Assembly: GCA_947177445.1 (NCBI GenBank)
Contig: CAMWUL010000026.1
Span: 1 to 42,373, forward strand
Direction of reading: 5' to 3'
Source of the DNA: an uncultured Lachnospiraceae bacterium
Lineage (GTDB): Bacteria; Bacillota; Clostridia; Lachnospirales; Lachnospiraceae
Length of the DNA: 42,373 bases
Made by a program: the position numbers and the translations under genes. The notes under the pieces are model-generated. The model was not told where the DNA came from, did no database searches, and saw nothing but the letters and a program-made list of their open reading frames with translations. Of the stretch, positions 34,177-41,515 are shown in pieces; the stretch's first letter is position 1; the number at the start of each line of letters is the position of its first letter.

Positions 34177-35028
34177 CTACACTTCTGCCAGAATACGCCT
34201 GTACACCTCTACGGTTTTCGGCATCATTTTCGTTGTATAAGCCAGCCCCTCCGGATTGCAGGCCATCTGCTCCGTGATCTCGGCAAAGGCCTCCCGGGCC
34301 ACGCCCTCCCGGCCTCTCACAGCCCAATACTCCCTGGAATGCGCCCAGGCACCGGTGACCCTGTTTCCCGTCAGTCCTCCGAACACATCGGACACACAGC
34401 TGGAGTCATAGGGATTTGCCCACAGCTCCATACTGAGCTTCTCCTGAGCCTCCTCCCGGGTGCATCCCTCCGACCTCATGATTCCGGACAGGGCGCTGTT
34501 CAGATCAGCCTCCAGGGCATTTATAAATTCTGGATTTGAGGTTATGTATTCCAGTCCTTTTTCCTTTCCCATAAGCCAGTCGAGCATATGGGCGCTTTCG
34601 TGGAAAAAGGTGCTCCCGGGCCCCAGAGGATTTCCCAGATCCGAGGCTTCATCCACCCGGAAGCCTCCCTCCTCGCAGGAAAAATAAGGGGTGCCCGCGT
34701 ATCTGGTATCCAGACAGACCAGCCGTTCCCCGTAACGGTCATAAACCTTTTTCAGCTGAAGATCCATATCCCGAAACCTGCCCTCCAGCACCTGCCGGTA
34801 CTCCCGGGAAATATTCAAAGAATCCAGCTTCCCTGCCAGGGGCTTGTCGGCTTCTGACCGGAAATCCTTTGTTTCAAGATTCCCCTGGGCCTGTACTGCA
34901 GCCATCTCCCTGACCACAGATCTGTCCAGCTGACTTATATTCAAGTTCTCGTTCCCCGCATTGCGGGCCAGCTCCCGCAGGGGAAAAATCTGCCGGCCCG
35001 TCTCGGTAACGGAAAAAAATGCATTCAT
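34177..35028 (-). CDS. Zincin metalloprotease-like effector with N-terminal MNAFF targeting domain
   Basis: 283 residues from ATG 35028 (GAAGGGAG upstream); the longer frame overlaps the preceding gene and is a shadow. Residues 1-45 (MNAFFSVTETGRQ, FPLRELARN, LDRSVVREMA) match the start of the PoNe-like toxin. The C-terminal domain (about 80-283) carries a zinc-protease motif FFHESAHMLDWL (His143, Glu144, His147) and a downstream EAFAEITEQ (Glu246/Glu250 as third ligand), as in anthrax lethal factor-like gluzincin toxins. It may cleave proteins in target cells; the substrate is unknown. No signal peptide. The 69-residue gene behind it is the candidate antidote. Family assignment rests on motifs only. 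Confidence 0.8.
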   Translation of the reverse strand: MNAFFSVTETGRQIFPLRELARNAGNENLNISQLDRSVVREMAAVQAQGNLETKDFRSEADKPLAGKLDSLNISREYRQVLEGRFRDMDLQLKKVYDRYGERLVCLDTRYAGTPYFSCEEGGFRVDEASDLGNPLGPGSTFFHESAHMLDWLMGKEKGLEYITSNPEFINALEADLNSALSGIMRSEGCTREEAQEKLSMELWANPYDSSCVSDVFGGLTGNRVTGAWAHSREYWAVRGREGVAREAFAEITEQMACNPEGLAYTTKMMPKTVEVYRRILAEV

Positions 35029-35068
35029 GCTGTCGCTCCCTTCACCCGCTTCGGCAGGCAGCGCCTGT

Positions 35069-35578
35069 CTATTTATCTTTCGCAATAATATAGAAGCCTG
35101 TTGCCGCCGCAGCCGCTCCCACAAGCCCCAGGGCCACCGGATGGGAGCTGAAAAGCACGCCTGCCGCGGCAACAGCGACGCCGCCCACCGCAAGACCTGC
35201 ACCCACCACCTGGGTTGCCCCAAAGGAGCTGTCCTTGCTTTTCTCCACAAACTCGTCTCTGTCCGCCTCCTGGGCAGCCTGAGAATGCACATTTCTCACC
35301 AGCTTTTTCAAAAAAGCTATCCGCTCTCTGGAAAAGTTGCCTACCACCTTCACCATCTGCTGATCCAGAAGCTCCTGATCCCATGCAGTGATGTCGCTGG
35401 TAAATACCTCCCCGTCATGTTCGTCATAGAGATCGCTCATTTTTCTTTCCGCATAAGCCAGCCGTTCCTGAAATTCCTTCAGGGTAAGATCCACCAGCAT
35501 GCTGTCCTTGAGCATGATCCGGGTCATAATACTGTCATGTGAGTCCACTGCATTAATAAAATCCGAACTGAGTGCCAT
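35069..35578 (-). CDS. Small helical protein with C-terminal glycine/alanine-rich membrane hairpin
   Basis: 169 residues, ATG at 35578 behind AAGGAGGAG. Residues 1-110 are soluble and mainly helical (FINAVDSHDSIMTRIMLKDS..., LTLKEFQERLAYAERKMSDLYDEHDGE). Residues about 122-165 form two hydrophobic segments made of Gly, Ala and Val (VVGAGLAVGGVAVAAAGVLF and ALGLVGAAAAATGFYIIA) separated by SSHP, a pattern seen in pore-forming or membrane-inserting small proteins. It sits 12 bp after the large dynamin gene and 40 bp before the metalloprotease toxin gene, so it is part of the same operon. A membrane component or assembly factor of the delivery machine is the best guess; family not recognised. 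Confidence 0.75.
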   Translation of the reverse strand: MALSSDFINAVDSHDSIMTRIMLKDSMLVDLTLKEFQERLAYAERKMSDLYDEHDGEVFTSDITAWDQELLDQQMVKVVGNFSRERIAFLKKLVRNVHSQAAQEADRDEFVEKSKDSSFGATQVVGAGLAVGGVAVAAAGVLFSSHPVALGLVGAAAAATGFYIIAKDK

Positions 35579-35590
35579 TTCTTCTCCTCC

Positions 35591-37921
35591 TTAAATGTCC
35601 AGAATCTCCTGGATCCTGGTCTGAATATTTTCCAGCCACGCAAGACGCTTTCTGGTCTGGCCCAGAATCTCGTCCACATTTTTCTCATCCATTGCGCAGG
35701 TCTCCAGCTGCTTCAGCTTGCTGCCCAGCAGCTCGTCCAGCTCCTCAAACTTCTCGCGGAAGGCCGCCTTGATGGCTGCCGCCTGGCCCTTGGCATAGTC
35801 CACCGCGCTTTTCTGGTTGGTATAAAGCTGCTTCTGAAAGGGGGCAAAAAACTTGTCCGCCAGAGCTCCCGCGTCGATATATTCCTGATCCTCATAATCA
35901 TCCACGCTGATATAGCGGGGCTCCCAGAATTTAAAGAAACCAAAAAAGCCCGATCTTTCCGGATTCTTCTCCTGATGGCTGCCCACCTTTACCCTCTGCT
36001 TCTTTGTGGCGGTGCTGATCAGGGATACCACATTGATATCCGGCAGCTCGCCGTCCACCAATTCAAAAGCATTGATCTGAACCGTTCCCACGGACAATTC
36101 ATCCGACAGCTCCTCCAGCCTCTTTCGATACTGGTTCAGAAGATCCTGAGCATTTTTCTGGACGTGCTGTGTGATCAGCTCCTCCAGCTGAACCTGGACG
36201 CTGGCCTGCAGATCCCCCGCAAACTTCTCAAAGGTGCGGATCATGCTCTCTGCCTCGGACTTTTTCCACTTCTTCCCTTTAGTGCCGCTGATCTGGCCGG
36301 AAATTCTGGACTGCGCGGATGTGATCACATCGGTGGAGATCTTGTTGATCTCGCCGTCATAGGAAACCTTGTCGATCTCTCCCTTAAACTTCTTCGCCTC
36401 CTGGCCGCTTTTCAGCTTGGCCTTAATCGTACCGATCTGCGCCAGAATTTCCTCCTTCTTATTCTGGTTGGATGCGATCTCCTGCCTGGTCCTTTCAAAG
36501 GAGCTGGCGCTCTCCAGCCTTTTGGAGAAGGTATCCACAATATTCTTGATCTTTGCGGTCTTGGCGTATTTTTGCACATACATTCTGATGGCAGACTCGA
36601 TGGGAATAATGCCAGAATGGATCAGGGCAAGCTGCTTCATCCCCTGGGACCGCTCTTCAGCATTCTCCCGCTGGATCAGTTCCTCCGCCTGAGCCGCCTG
36701 ACGGGCGATCTCCGCCCTGACGCTGGGAGTCAGAGGGGCGTACTGCTCCAGGTGAAGATCCGGATTCCTGTTGATTTTCTTGACCTTATTGATGACTCCC
36801 GACACCTCCGGATCCAGCTCGTCCAGCTCCTCCTCGGTGTAACCCACCACCCTAAGCTCCCGAAGCACCGTGCGGATATCCAGCGCCGTAAGAGCAGAGG
36901 CAGGATAAATATTGGGATTGCTGATCCCCTTGTCCTCCAGATATTTGCGGACCTTTTCAATGGAAGAGGTCACGCTGTCCTCTCCTTTTTTAAAATCATC
37001 CAGCTTATTTACCACAAAAAGGAAACGGTCCCGGGACTGCTTGCCTCCCACCCTCATGCTGTCGGCCACATGGCTTAACAGGTTATCGTCATCGTTAACC
37101 GCCAGCTGGGTAGCGTTTAAAATATACAGCACCAGGGTCTTGGAGGATTCCGAAAGCATCCTGTAGGTTGCCGCCTTGTGCTCCGGATCCCGGGAATTAT
37201 TGGGGCCAGGAGTGTCCACCAGAACCAGAGACACATCCTCGGAGCTCACAAAGGGAATGTCTCCCTCCGCTTTGATCATGGAAACCGCAGGATTGTCATT
37301 CAGAGCCTTCATGTCCTCCAAAGTCAGCTCCGGCACCGCCATGATCAGATTACCGTTTTTGTCATATGCCTCCGCATGAAACCGATCCGCATCACTGTCC
37401 TTCAGCTCCGTGATGGTGGCCGTACAGGCCTCCTGCTTGGCAGGCATCAGCTTTTCACGCAGCAGTGCATTAATCAGCGTAGACTTTCCGGCGCTCATGG
37501 TAGCCACCACATTTACGGGGAAGTCGCTGGTCTGGGCGTTCCGGAAGGCCTTGGCCACATCCGGCGTCTTCAGTTCCTCAAAGGGGCCTGCCTGAATCTG
37601 GGCAAAAATTTCCTCGATGGCCTTTTCCTTATCCCGGACCTCCTTGGCGGGAATGTACTCGCATTCCACTTCAAAGCCGTCGTTTCTGGCATCGGCTATC
37701 ACCGACTGAAAGTCCTCGTAGTCCAGAATCGTCCCCTGAAATGTAATACGGAAGCTCTTGGTGTTGCATTCCTCCAGAAGGTTCTGAGGCAGCTCCTCGA
37801 TCCACTCCTGCAGTCTGCGGTCCTCCTTGTTAAGCGCACTGCTTTTTTTGACAGGCTTCCCGTCGATGGTAATGGCCGTCTCCACCTTATAGGGATTGTA
37901 CTTGATAAAAATCTCTCTCAT
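35591..37921 (-). CDS. Dynamin-like GTPase, large (776 residues)
   Basis: ATG at 37921 behind GAGGAACG. An N-terminal ~95-residue domain (MREIFIKYNPYKVETAITID..., RLQEWIEELP) precedes a dynamin-type GTPase: G1 ATMSAGKSTLINALL (about 140-154; the usual first Gly of the P-loop is Ala), G2 Thr in ACTATITEL, G3 VDTPGPNNS (236-242) and G4 VNKLDDF (304-310). Residues about 390-776 are long helices with two helical hairpin regions (EIARQAAQAEELIQREN...; SFERTRQEIASNQNKKEEIL...), the stalk expected of bacterial dynamins. Such proteins remodel or fuse membranes in a GTP-dependent way. A second, smaller dynamin gene is 12 bp upstream; paired dynamins often act together. Here they probably support membrane attachment or passage of the toxin machine, or protect the membrane of the producer. 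Confidence 0.88.
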   Translation of the reverse strand: MREIFIKYNPYKVETAITIDGKPVKKSSALNKEDRRLQEWIEELPQNLLEECNTKSFRITFQGTILDYEDFQSVIADARNDGFEVECEYIPAKEVRDKEKAIEEIFAQIQAGPFEELKTPDVAKAFRNAQTSDFPVNVVATMSAGKSTLINALLREKLMPAKQEACTATITELKDSDADRFHAEAYDKNGNLIMAVPELTLEDMKALNDNPAVSMIKAEGDIPFVSSEDVSLVLVDTPGPNNSRDPEHKAATYRMLSESSKTLVLYILNATQLAVNDDDNLLSHVADSMRVGGKQSRDRFLFVVNKLDDFKKGEDSVTSSIEKVRKYLEDKGISNPNIYPASALTALDIRTVLRELRVVGYTEEELDELDPEVSGVINKVKKINRNPDLHLEQYAPLTPSVRAEIARQAAQAEELIQRENAEERSQGMKQLALIHSGIIPIESAIRMYVQKYAKTAKIKNIVDTFSKRLESASSFERTRQEIASNQNKKEEILAQIGTIKAKLKSGQEAKKFKGEIDKVSYDGEINKISTDVITSAQSRISGQISGTKGKKWKKSEAESMIRTFEKFAGDLQASVQVQLEELITQHVQKNAQDLLNQYRKRLEELSDELSVGTVQINAFELVDGELPDINVVSLISTATKKQRVKVGSHQEKNPERSGFFGFFKFWEPRYISVDDYEDQEYIDAGALADKFFAPFQKQLYTNQKSAVDYAKGQAAAIKAAFREKFEELDELLGSKLKQLETCAMDEKNVDEILGQTRKRLAWLENIQTRIQEILDI

Positions 37922-37933
37922 TTCATTCGTTCC

Positions 37934-39253
37934 TCACTTCTTTGTCAGTATGTATTCCAGCGGCAGAATACCGCAATTACATAACAGCTGAAAGTACTTC
38001 TGCCGATCAGGATCCGTCTGGGCCTCTGCCGCTTGTCTGCCGGCCTCTGCCGCCTCCCGGGGATAATACACGGACAGGTCGTAGTCCTTTCGCCGGAAAA
38101 TACGGCGCATGACATCCAACTCATCCTGCTCGTCCTCCTCCAGCCCGCCGTCATAGAGAGCCTTTTTGGCCAGATAGCCCGCATAGGCGGAAACCGGACA
38201 CACCACGGCGTTTTCAAACCCCAGCTTTCGAATATCCTCCCGGATTCCCTTCAGGGATTCGGAAACGCTGTCCTCCCCGGCCCGGAAGCAGTCCAGCTTG
38301 TTGACGGCAAAGATTATGGGTTCCTTTCCCAGGTTCTGAGCCAGATAAGTCATATAGGCATGCTCATCGTTGGTTGCAATGGCGCCGTCCGCATTGACCA
38401 CATACACCAGCCGGTCAAAATCCCCCTTTGCCATGGCATTCTTCGTAATTTTCCTGTGCGCCTCATCCAGCGCCGAATTCACTCCCGGCGTATCCAGCAG
38501 GCACAGGGGACCGGGCTCGCCGCACATAAGCCGGAAATAGGTGCCCACCGTGATTTTGGAGCTTTTGTTGCCTTCGTCGTCGGTCATCAATGTCATATAA
38601 TCCGCATCCAGATTTAATACATTATCATCCTCCGCGGAAAAGCCGTCCTCAAAGGGCTTATTCCAGATATAATGAAGCTTTGCCGTACAGGCAATGCTCT
38701 GGGATTTGTTCACCTTTTTTCCAACCAACGCGTTGATAAGGGTGGACTTCCCGGAGCTCATGTTGGCAGTAAAAGCAATCTTGCGCACCGGCAGTTGAAA
38801 AAACGCATTATTTTTCTGCCACAGGTCGATCAAGGGCTCCACTCTGGGAAATCTCACCCCGTTGTCCCGGACATAAAGCCGCTCGTATAAAAACCTCAGC
38901 TTCTTTTTGTAGATTCCCGCAAGACCGGCTTTCGTCTCCAGCTCTCTCAGCAGATACTGCGCCTGCTCCCTGTCACCGAAGGCGTTCAGAAACCAGATAT
39001 CCATATACAGAGCAAATCGGTATTTAAACAGCCCTTTAATGGAGGGATTCGGAACCGGATCAAAGGTCTCATCCTCCAGGATCCGCTTCCGGTACAACGC
39101 CAGCAGAGAATCCGTCAGCCTGCTTCTTCCCGGAGGCGTGTAGCAGAACAGAAAACCCAGATATTTTTCTCTAATTGACCGGCTCTTTTCCTTTAAAATG
39201 GGATGTTCAGCCAGCCAGAGTCCCATGCTCACTTCACTGATCTTTTTGCTCAT
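37934..39253 (-). CDS. Dynamin-like GTPase, small (439 residues)
   Basis: ATG at 39253 with GGGGAGGGG upstream; an ATG ten codons earlier, 2 bp after the WYL stop, is a possible coupled start. About 150 residues of an uncharacterised helical domain precede the GTPase: G1 TANMSSGKSTLINALVG (about 162-178, again Ala in place of the first P-loop Gly), G2 Thr in ACTAKLHYIWN, G3 LLDTPGVNS (252-260) and G4 VNKLDCF (317-323). The stalk region is short, so it resembles the G-domain partner of a two-gene dynamin pair. The close match of P-loop and flanking sequence with the larger protein suggests an old duplication. Second gene of the operon, after the WYL regulator. Confidence 0.87.
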   Translation of the reverse strand: MSKKISEVSMGLWLAEHPILKEKSRSIREKYLGFLFCYTPPGRSRLTDSLLALYRKRILEDETFDPVPNPSIKGLFKYRFALYMDIWFLNAFGDREQAQYLLRELETKAGLAGIYKKKLRFLYERLYVRDNGVRFPRVEPLIDLWQKNNAFFQLPVRKIAFTANMSSGKSTLINALVGKKVNKSQSIACTAKLHYIWNKPFEDGFSAEDDNVLNLDADYMTLMTDDEGNKSSKITVGTYFRLMCGEPGPLCLLDTPGVNSALDEAHRKITKNAMAKGDFDRLVYVVNADGAIATNDEHAYMTYLAQNLGKEPIIFAVNKLDCFRAGEDSVSESLKGIREDIRKLGFENAVVCPVSAYAGYLAKKALYDGGLEEDEQDELDVMRRIFRRKDYDLSVYYPREAAEAGRQAAEAQTDPDRQKYFQLLCNCGILPLEYILTKK

Positions 39254-39285
39254 ATCAAATTTTTCCCCTCCCCGGTAAATCATAT

Positions 39286-40251
39286 TCAGCTATATCCTTT
39301 CAGCATCAGCTCCAGCTCTTCCTTCATTTCCGCTGCAAACCCGGCGGGCTCCAGCACCTTTACCCAGCGCCCCTGGCTGAGCAGCCACATCTTGATTCCG
39401 CTGCCGTACACCTCAGCCTCTATGATATATGTTTCCCCTGTCCGTTCCAGGATCCTGGCGGTGGGAAGCTTGTCCAAAACCGCCTGAACAGAAGGACCGG
39501 AAAATTCAAACCGGATTACTCTAAGCTCTCCGGGCCACATATACAGACTGCGCCGCCGCAGCTCACCCTCGTCGAAGACCGGCGCATTCCTGCCGTCAAT
39601 GGACCTTCGGTGAACCCTGATACTGCGTATCCGATCCACTCTGAAATAGATTGGTTTCTCCAAATCTCCCTGAGTGAAAAATGCAATCAGGTAAAAATAG
39701 TGATCCGCAAACATCACGGAAGCCGGCCTCAATCGATGGGTGACGCAGGCCCTGTCCATGCGATAATAGTCGATGGATATTTCCCTCTGCTCCCTGATGC
39801 AGTGGGCCAGCTGCCAAAGATTATCCTGAACGCTGTCGCAGTCATGCTTTACCTCGGAAAAACAGCGGATCTCATTTCGCACCAGGGCATCCAGAAGCGT
39901 CCTGTCCTCTGCGGATGTAAAACGCTTCAGCTTTCCTGTGACCTGAAGCGTCTCCAGCTTCGAAAAGGCCCTTGACCCAATGATCACCTCCACCAGGGCG
40001 AACAGCTCCCTGCTGCTTAAGAAGTCATCCATGCTCAGGTAATAGCATTTCCGCTGATAAGAATAGACCAGCTCCACATTGCCGGCCAGCTCCCGCTGAT
40101 CCGCAAAAAAAGCCTTGATATCATTGATATCACGGGTTACGCTCTTTGATGAGATTCCGTACTCGTCTGCAAGCTGACGAACAAACAGCTCCTCCCCCCG
40201 CAGCGCCCGAAAAAAAATCGAAAGAATTCTTTCCTGTTTTGTATGCTCCAT
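39286..40251 (-). CDS. WYL-domain transcriptional regulator
   Basis: 321 residues, ATG at 40251. Residues 1-65 form a DeoR/HTH_11-type winged helix (QERILSIFFRALRGEELFV..., ISSKSVTRDINDIKAFF). The middle and C-terminal part matches the WYL family: ISIDYYRM...RLRPASVMFADHYFYLIAFFTQGD (the WYL-equivalent strand) and IYFRVDRIRSIRV, ending with a C-terminal ligand-binding extension. WYL proteins regulate defence and competition islands, often responding to nucleic acids or nucleotides. As first gene of the operon, with a palindrome overlapping its promoter, it probably controls itself and all genes down to 28893. Operon gaps are mostly under 60 bp. Confidence 0.9.
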   Translation of the reverse strand: MEHTKQERILSIFFRALRGEELFVRQLADEYGISSKSVTRDINDIKAFFADQRELAGNVELVYSYQRKCYYLSMDDFLSSRELFALVEVIIGSRAFSKLETLQVTGKLKRFTSAEDRTLLDALVRNEIRCFSEVKHDCDSVQDNLWQLAHCIREQREISIDYYRMDRACVTHRLRPASVMFADHYFYLIAFFTQGDLEKPIYFRVDRIRSIRVHRRSIDGRNAPVFDEGELRRRSLYMWPGELRVIRFEFSGPSVQAVLDKLPTARILERTGETYIIEAEVYGSGIKMWLLSQGRWVKVLEPAGFAAEMKEELELMLKGYS

Positions 40252-40302
40252 CCCGGCATCCTCCCTGTTTTGGCTCCCGCACTACGCTTCCTGATTTTCT
40301 CC

Positions 40303-40336
40303 AGTATAGCAGATGCCAGGGACAGACGTATGTCCC
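40303..40336 (-). promoter_or_regulatory. Promoter with overlapping palindromic operator of the WYL/dynamin/toxin operon
   Basis: A TATACT -10 (40303-40308, minus strand) lies 52 bp before the WYL start. The expected -35 position (40326-40331) has no good hexamer and falls inside the inverted repeat GGGACA-N6-TGTCCC (40319-40336). A weak -35 covered by a palindrome is typical of activator or repressor control, most simply by the WYL protein itself. No T run follows the palindrome on either strand, which argues against a terminator. Confidence 0.5.
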
Positions 40337-40345
40337 GGTAAAAAA

Positions 40346-40678
40346 TTATTTTCTTTTCTTATATTTCTTCTCAATCACCGCAGAATATACTATCATGGCG
40401 GCAATGCTTTCCAGCATAATTCCCAAAATAGTAATTACGATCCACGGAGAGTTCGGGCCTGCCAGCAGAGGCAGCCCCAATACAATCAGCACAATACCAT
40501 ATGTGCAAAACAGCCGGGACAGCGCATGATTATATTTTTTCACATCCGATACCTCAAAAACCTCTGCATTGGCCCAGAATCCCATGGGCTTTTTAGAAAA
40601 CCATGTATATGCCGCCAGGCATATGAACAGACACCCAAAGACGCACCATAAAATAAATCCTATTGTTCCGCCAGGCAT
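40346..40678 (-). CDS. Small membrane protein, DUF3784/SdpI-like
   Basis: 110 residues, ATG at 40678 behind AAAGGAGG. Three hydrophobic segments (about residues 5-26, 57-75, 79-100) with a short cytosolic stretch (WFSKKPMGFWANAEVFEVSDVKKYN, given in part) after the first helix and a basic end (EKKYKKRK). The arrangement and the P-x-GFWAN/..DVKKYN stretch resemble DUF3784/SdpI-type immunity membrane proteins; the match is from memory. It has its own promoter and is followed by the WYL operon promoter, so it may not be part of that operon. Confidence 0.7.
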   Translation of the reverse strand: MPGGTIGFILWCVFGCLFICLAAYTWFSKKPMGFWANAEVFEVSDVKKYNHALSRLFCTYGIVLIVLGLPLLAGPNSPWIVITILGIMLESIAAMIVYSAVIEKKYKKRK

Positions 40679-40748
40679 TTGGACACCTCCTTTAAGGTTG
40701 TGGTTGTCAATGATTACCTCCTGTAGAACACCATGTGTACTATATCAT

Positions 40749-40777
40749 ATTATACCCCAAATCTCTATAGATGTTAA
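40749..40777 (-). promoter_or_regulatory. Promoter of the small membrane protein gene
   Basis: TTAACA (40772-40777) and TATAAT (40749-40754), 17 bp apart on the minus strand, 70 bp before the start codon. Confidence 0.65.
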
Positions 40778-40779
40778 GG

Positions 40780-40806
40780 AAAAACTCCGCAGGTTTTCCT
40801 GCAGAG
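40780..40806 (-). terminator. Terminator facing the toxin-antitoxin region
   Basis: CTCTGCAGG and CCTGCGGAG (one mismatch, AAAA loop) are followed on the minus strand by TTTTTCC. It would stop minus-strand transcription from the right before the promoter at 40749-40777. Confidence 0.65.
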
Positions 40807-40816
40807 TATATATTCT

Positions 40817-40851
40817 GTTACTTTTCACGGGTAGGGGCCGCGAAAAGTAAC
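40817..40851 (+). repeat. Short (35 bp) copy of the GTTACTTTTC palindromic repeat
   Basis: GTTACTTTTC and GAAAAGTAAC close a near-perfect palindrome whose centre (ACGGGTAGGGGCCGC) is identical to the left hairpin of the copy at 41250. It looks like an internally deleted form of the 116 bp element, keeping both 10 bp ends. The remaining gene-free sequence from 40852 to 40989 holds the toxin leader. Confidence 0.85.
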
Positions 40852-40989
40852 AAACAAACTATAGATAGTGTCAATAAAATTTGATAGGGAATTGTCACAA
40901 AAGAAAGAATATGGAGAATATCAGAGAGGAACAATCGTGTTGCAAGGTGGTAGCCTCCCTAAACTTGAAAAAGAGGAGAGGTGGTGTAT

Positions 40990-41085
40990 ATGAGTACATA
41001 CGAAGTTTTAACGCTGTTAATTCTTTTCGGAACGTTTCTTGTTGCACTGCTTACCTACATAGATAGGAATAATAAGCGAAAATAA
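40990..41085 (+). CDS. 31-residue holin-like toxin, type I toxin-antitoxin
   Basis: ATG at 40990 after GAGGAGAGGTGGTG gives a 31-residue peptide (starts MSTYEVLTLLILFG, ends YIDRNNKRK): a short polar start, one membrane helix (about residues 6-23) and a basic tail. This fits the putative holin-like toxin family of Firmicutes, whose members are made by type I toxin-antitoxin loci and damage the cell membrane. A CCTCC-containing stretch (GGTGGTAGCCTCCC) 30-40 bp upstream could pair with the ribosome binding site and hold translation down. A convergent antisense promoter lies behind the gene. Too short for ordinary ORF calling. No clear promoter was found for it; TTGTCA at 40892 is the best -35. 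Confidence 0.8.
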   Translation: MSTYEVLTLLILFGTFLVALLTYIDRNNKRK

Positions 41086-41087
41086 AT

Positions 41088-41126
41088 AAGCCTACCTTGT
41101 CACTTGCCCGGTGAAGGTAGGCTTTA
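41088..41126. terminator. Bidirectional terminator shared by toxin mRNA and antisense RNA
   Basis: AAGCCTACCTT and AAGGTAGGCTT form an 11 bp stem 2 bp after the toxin stop. On the minus strand it is followed by TTATTTATTTT, on the plus strand only by TTTACTGCT, so it is stronger for the antisense RNA. Confidence 0.8.
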
Positions 41127-41175
41127 CTGCTACTGGAGGTCAACCACTTTGTGGACTGTTGTTTCCTCTTTTGTA
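41088..41175 (-). ncRNA. Predicted antisense antitoxin RNA
   Basis: A strong minus-strand promoter, TTGAAA (41204-41209), 17 bp spacer, TATATT (41181-41186), points at the 3' end of the toxin gene. A transcript from about 41175 to the shared terminator would be some 90 nt and complementary to the 3' untranslated region of the toxin mRNA, the arrangement of TxpA/RatA- and BsrG/SR4-type loci. Prediction from layout only. Confidence 0.6.
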
Positions 41176-41249
41176 TCTATAATATATCATGTTTCAGCTT
41201 TTGTTTCAAGTACAAATTACCGTTAATGCAAACCGTTAGGAATGTAGTG

Positions 41250-41365
41250 GTTACTTTTCACGGGTAGGGGCCGCGAGGTGTTTTTGTGCGCTGTTTGCGC
41301 AAAAACCCGAGACAGCACGCACTGGGCATCATGTTGCTTTGAACGGCGAAGCCGTGAAAAGTAAC
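41250..41365 (+). repeat. Full-length (116 bp) copy A of the GTTACTTTTC palindromic repeat
   Basis: Bounded by 14 bp perfect inverted ends (GTTACTTTTCACGG / CCGTGAAAAGTAAC). Inside, in order: a left hairpin, a long stem with GTTTTTGTGCG pairing to the TGCGCAAAAAC arm, and a right hairpin ACGGC-GAA-GCCGT. No ORF. It differs from copy B at 7 of 116 positions. The sequence between the antisense RNA promoter and this element, and from 41366 to 41515, shows no gene. Confidence 0.9.
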
Positions 41366-41515
41366 TATATTTCTAAATCCGCAAATATTTCTGCTTATCT
41401 CTTTGATAGTTTCAATCCCTTATTTTCCGGTGTTTTCAAGGCATTTGTTAGTTACCTGTCACTTACCCATATTATTTTATAGAACTGCATACCATTTTAC
41501 TAAACAAGCCTTACG

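Noticed and set aside
35029..35292. N-terminal extension of the metalloprotease toxin
   Set aside because: Overlaps the coding sequence of the preceding gene in another frame; the MNAFF start is preceded by a ribosome binding site and is matched by the second toxin.
40881..41066. 61-codon plus-strand ORF overlapping the holin-like toxin
   Set aside because: Different frame from the recognisable toxin peptide, no ribosome binding site before its start.
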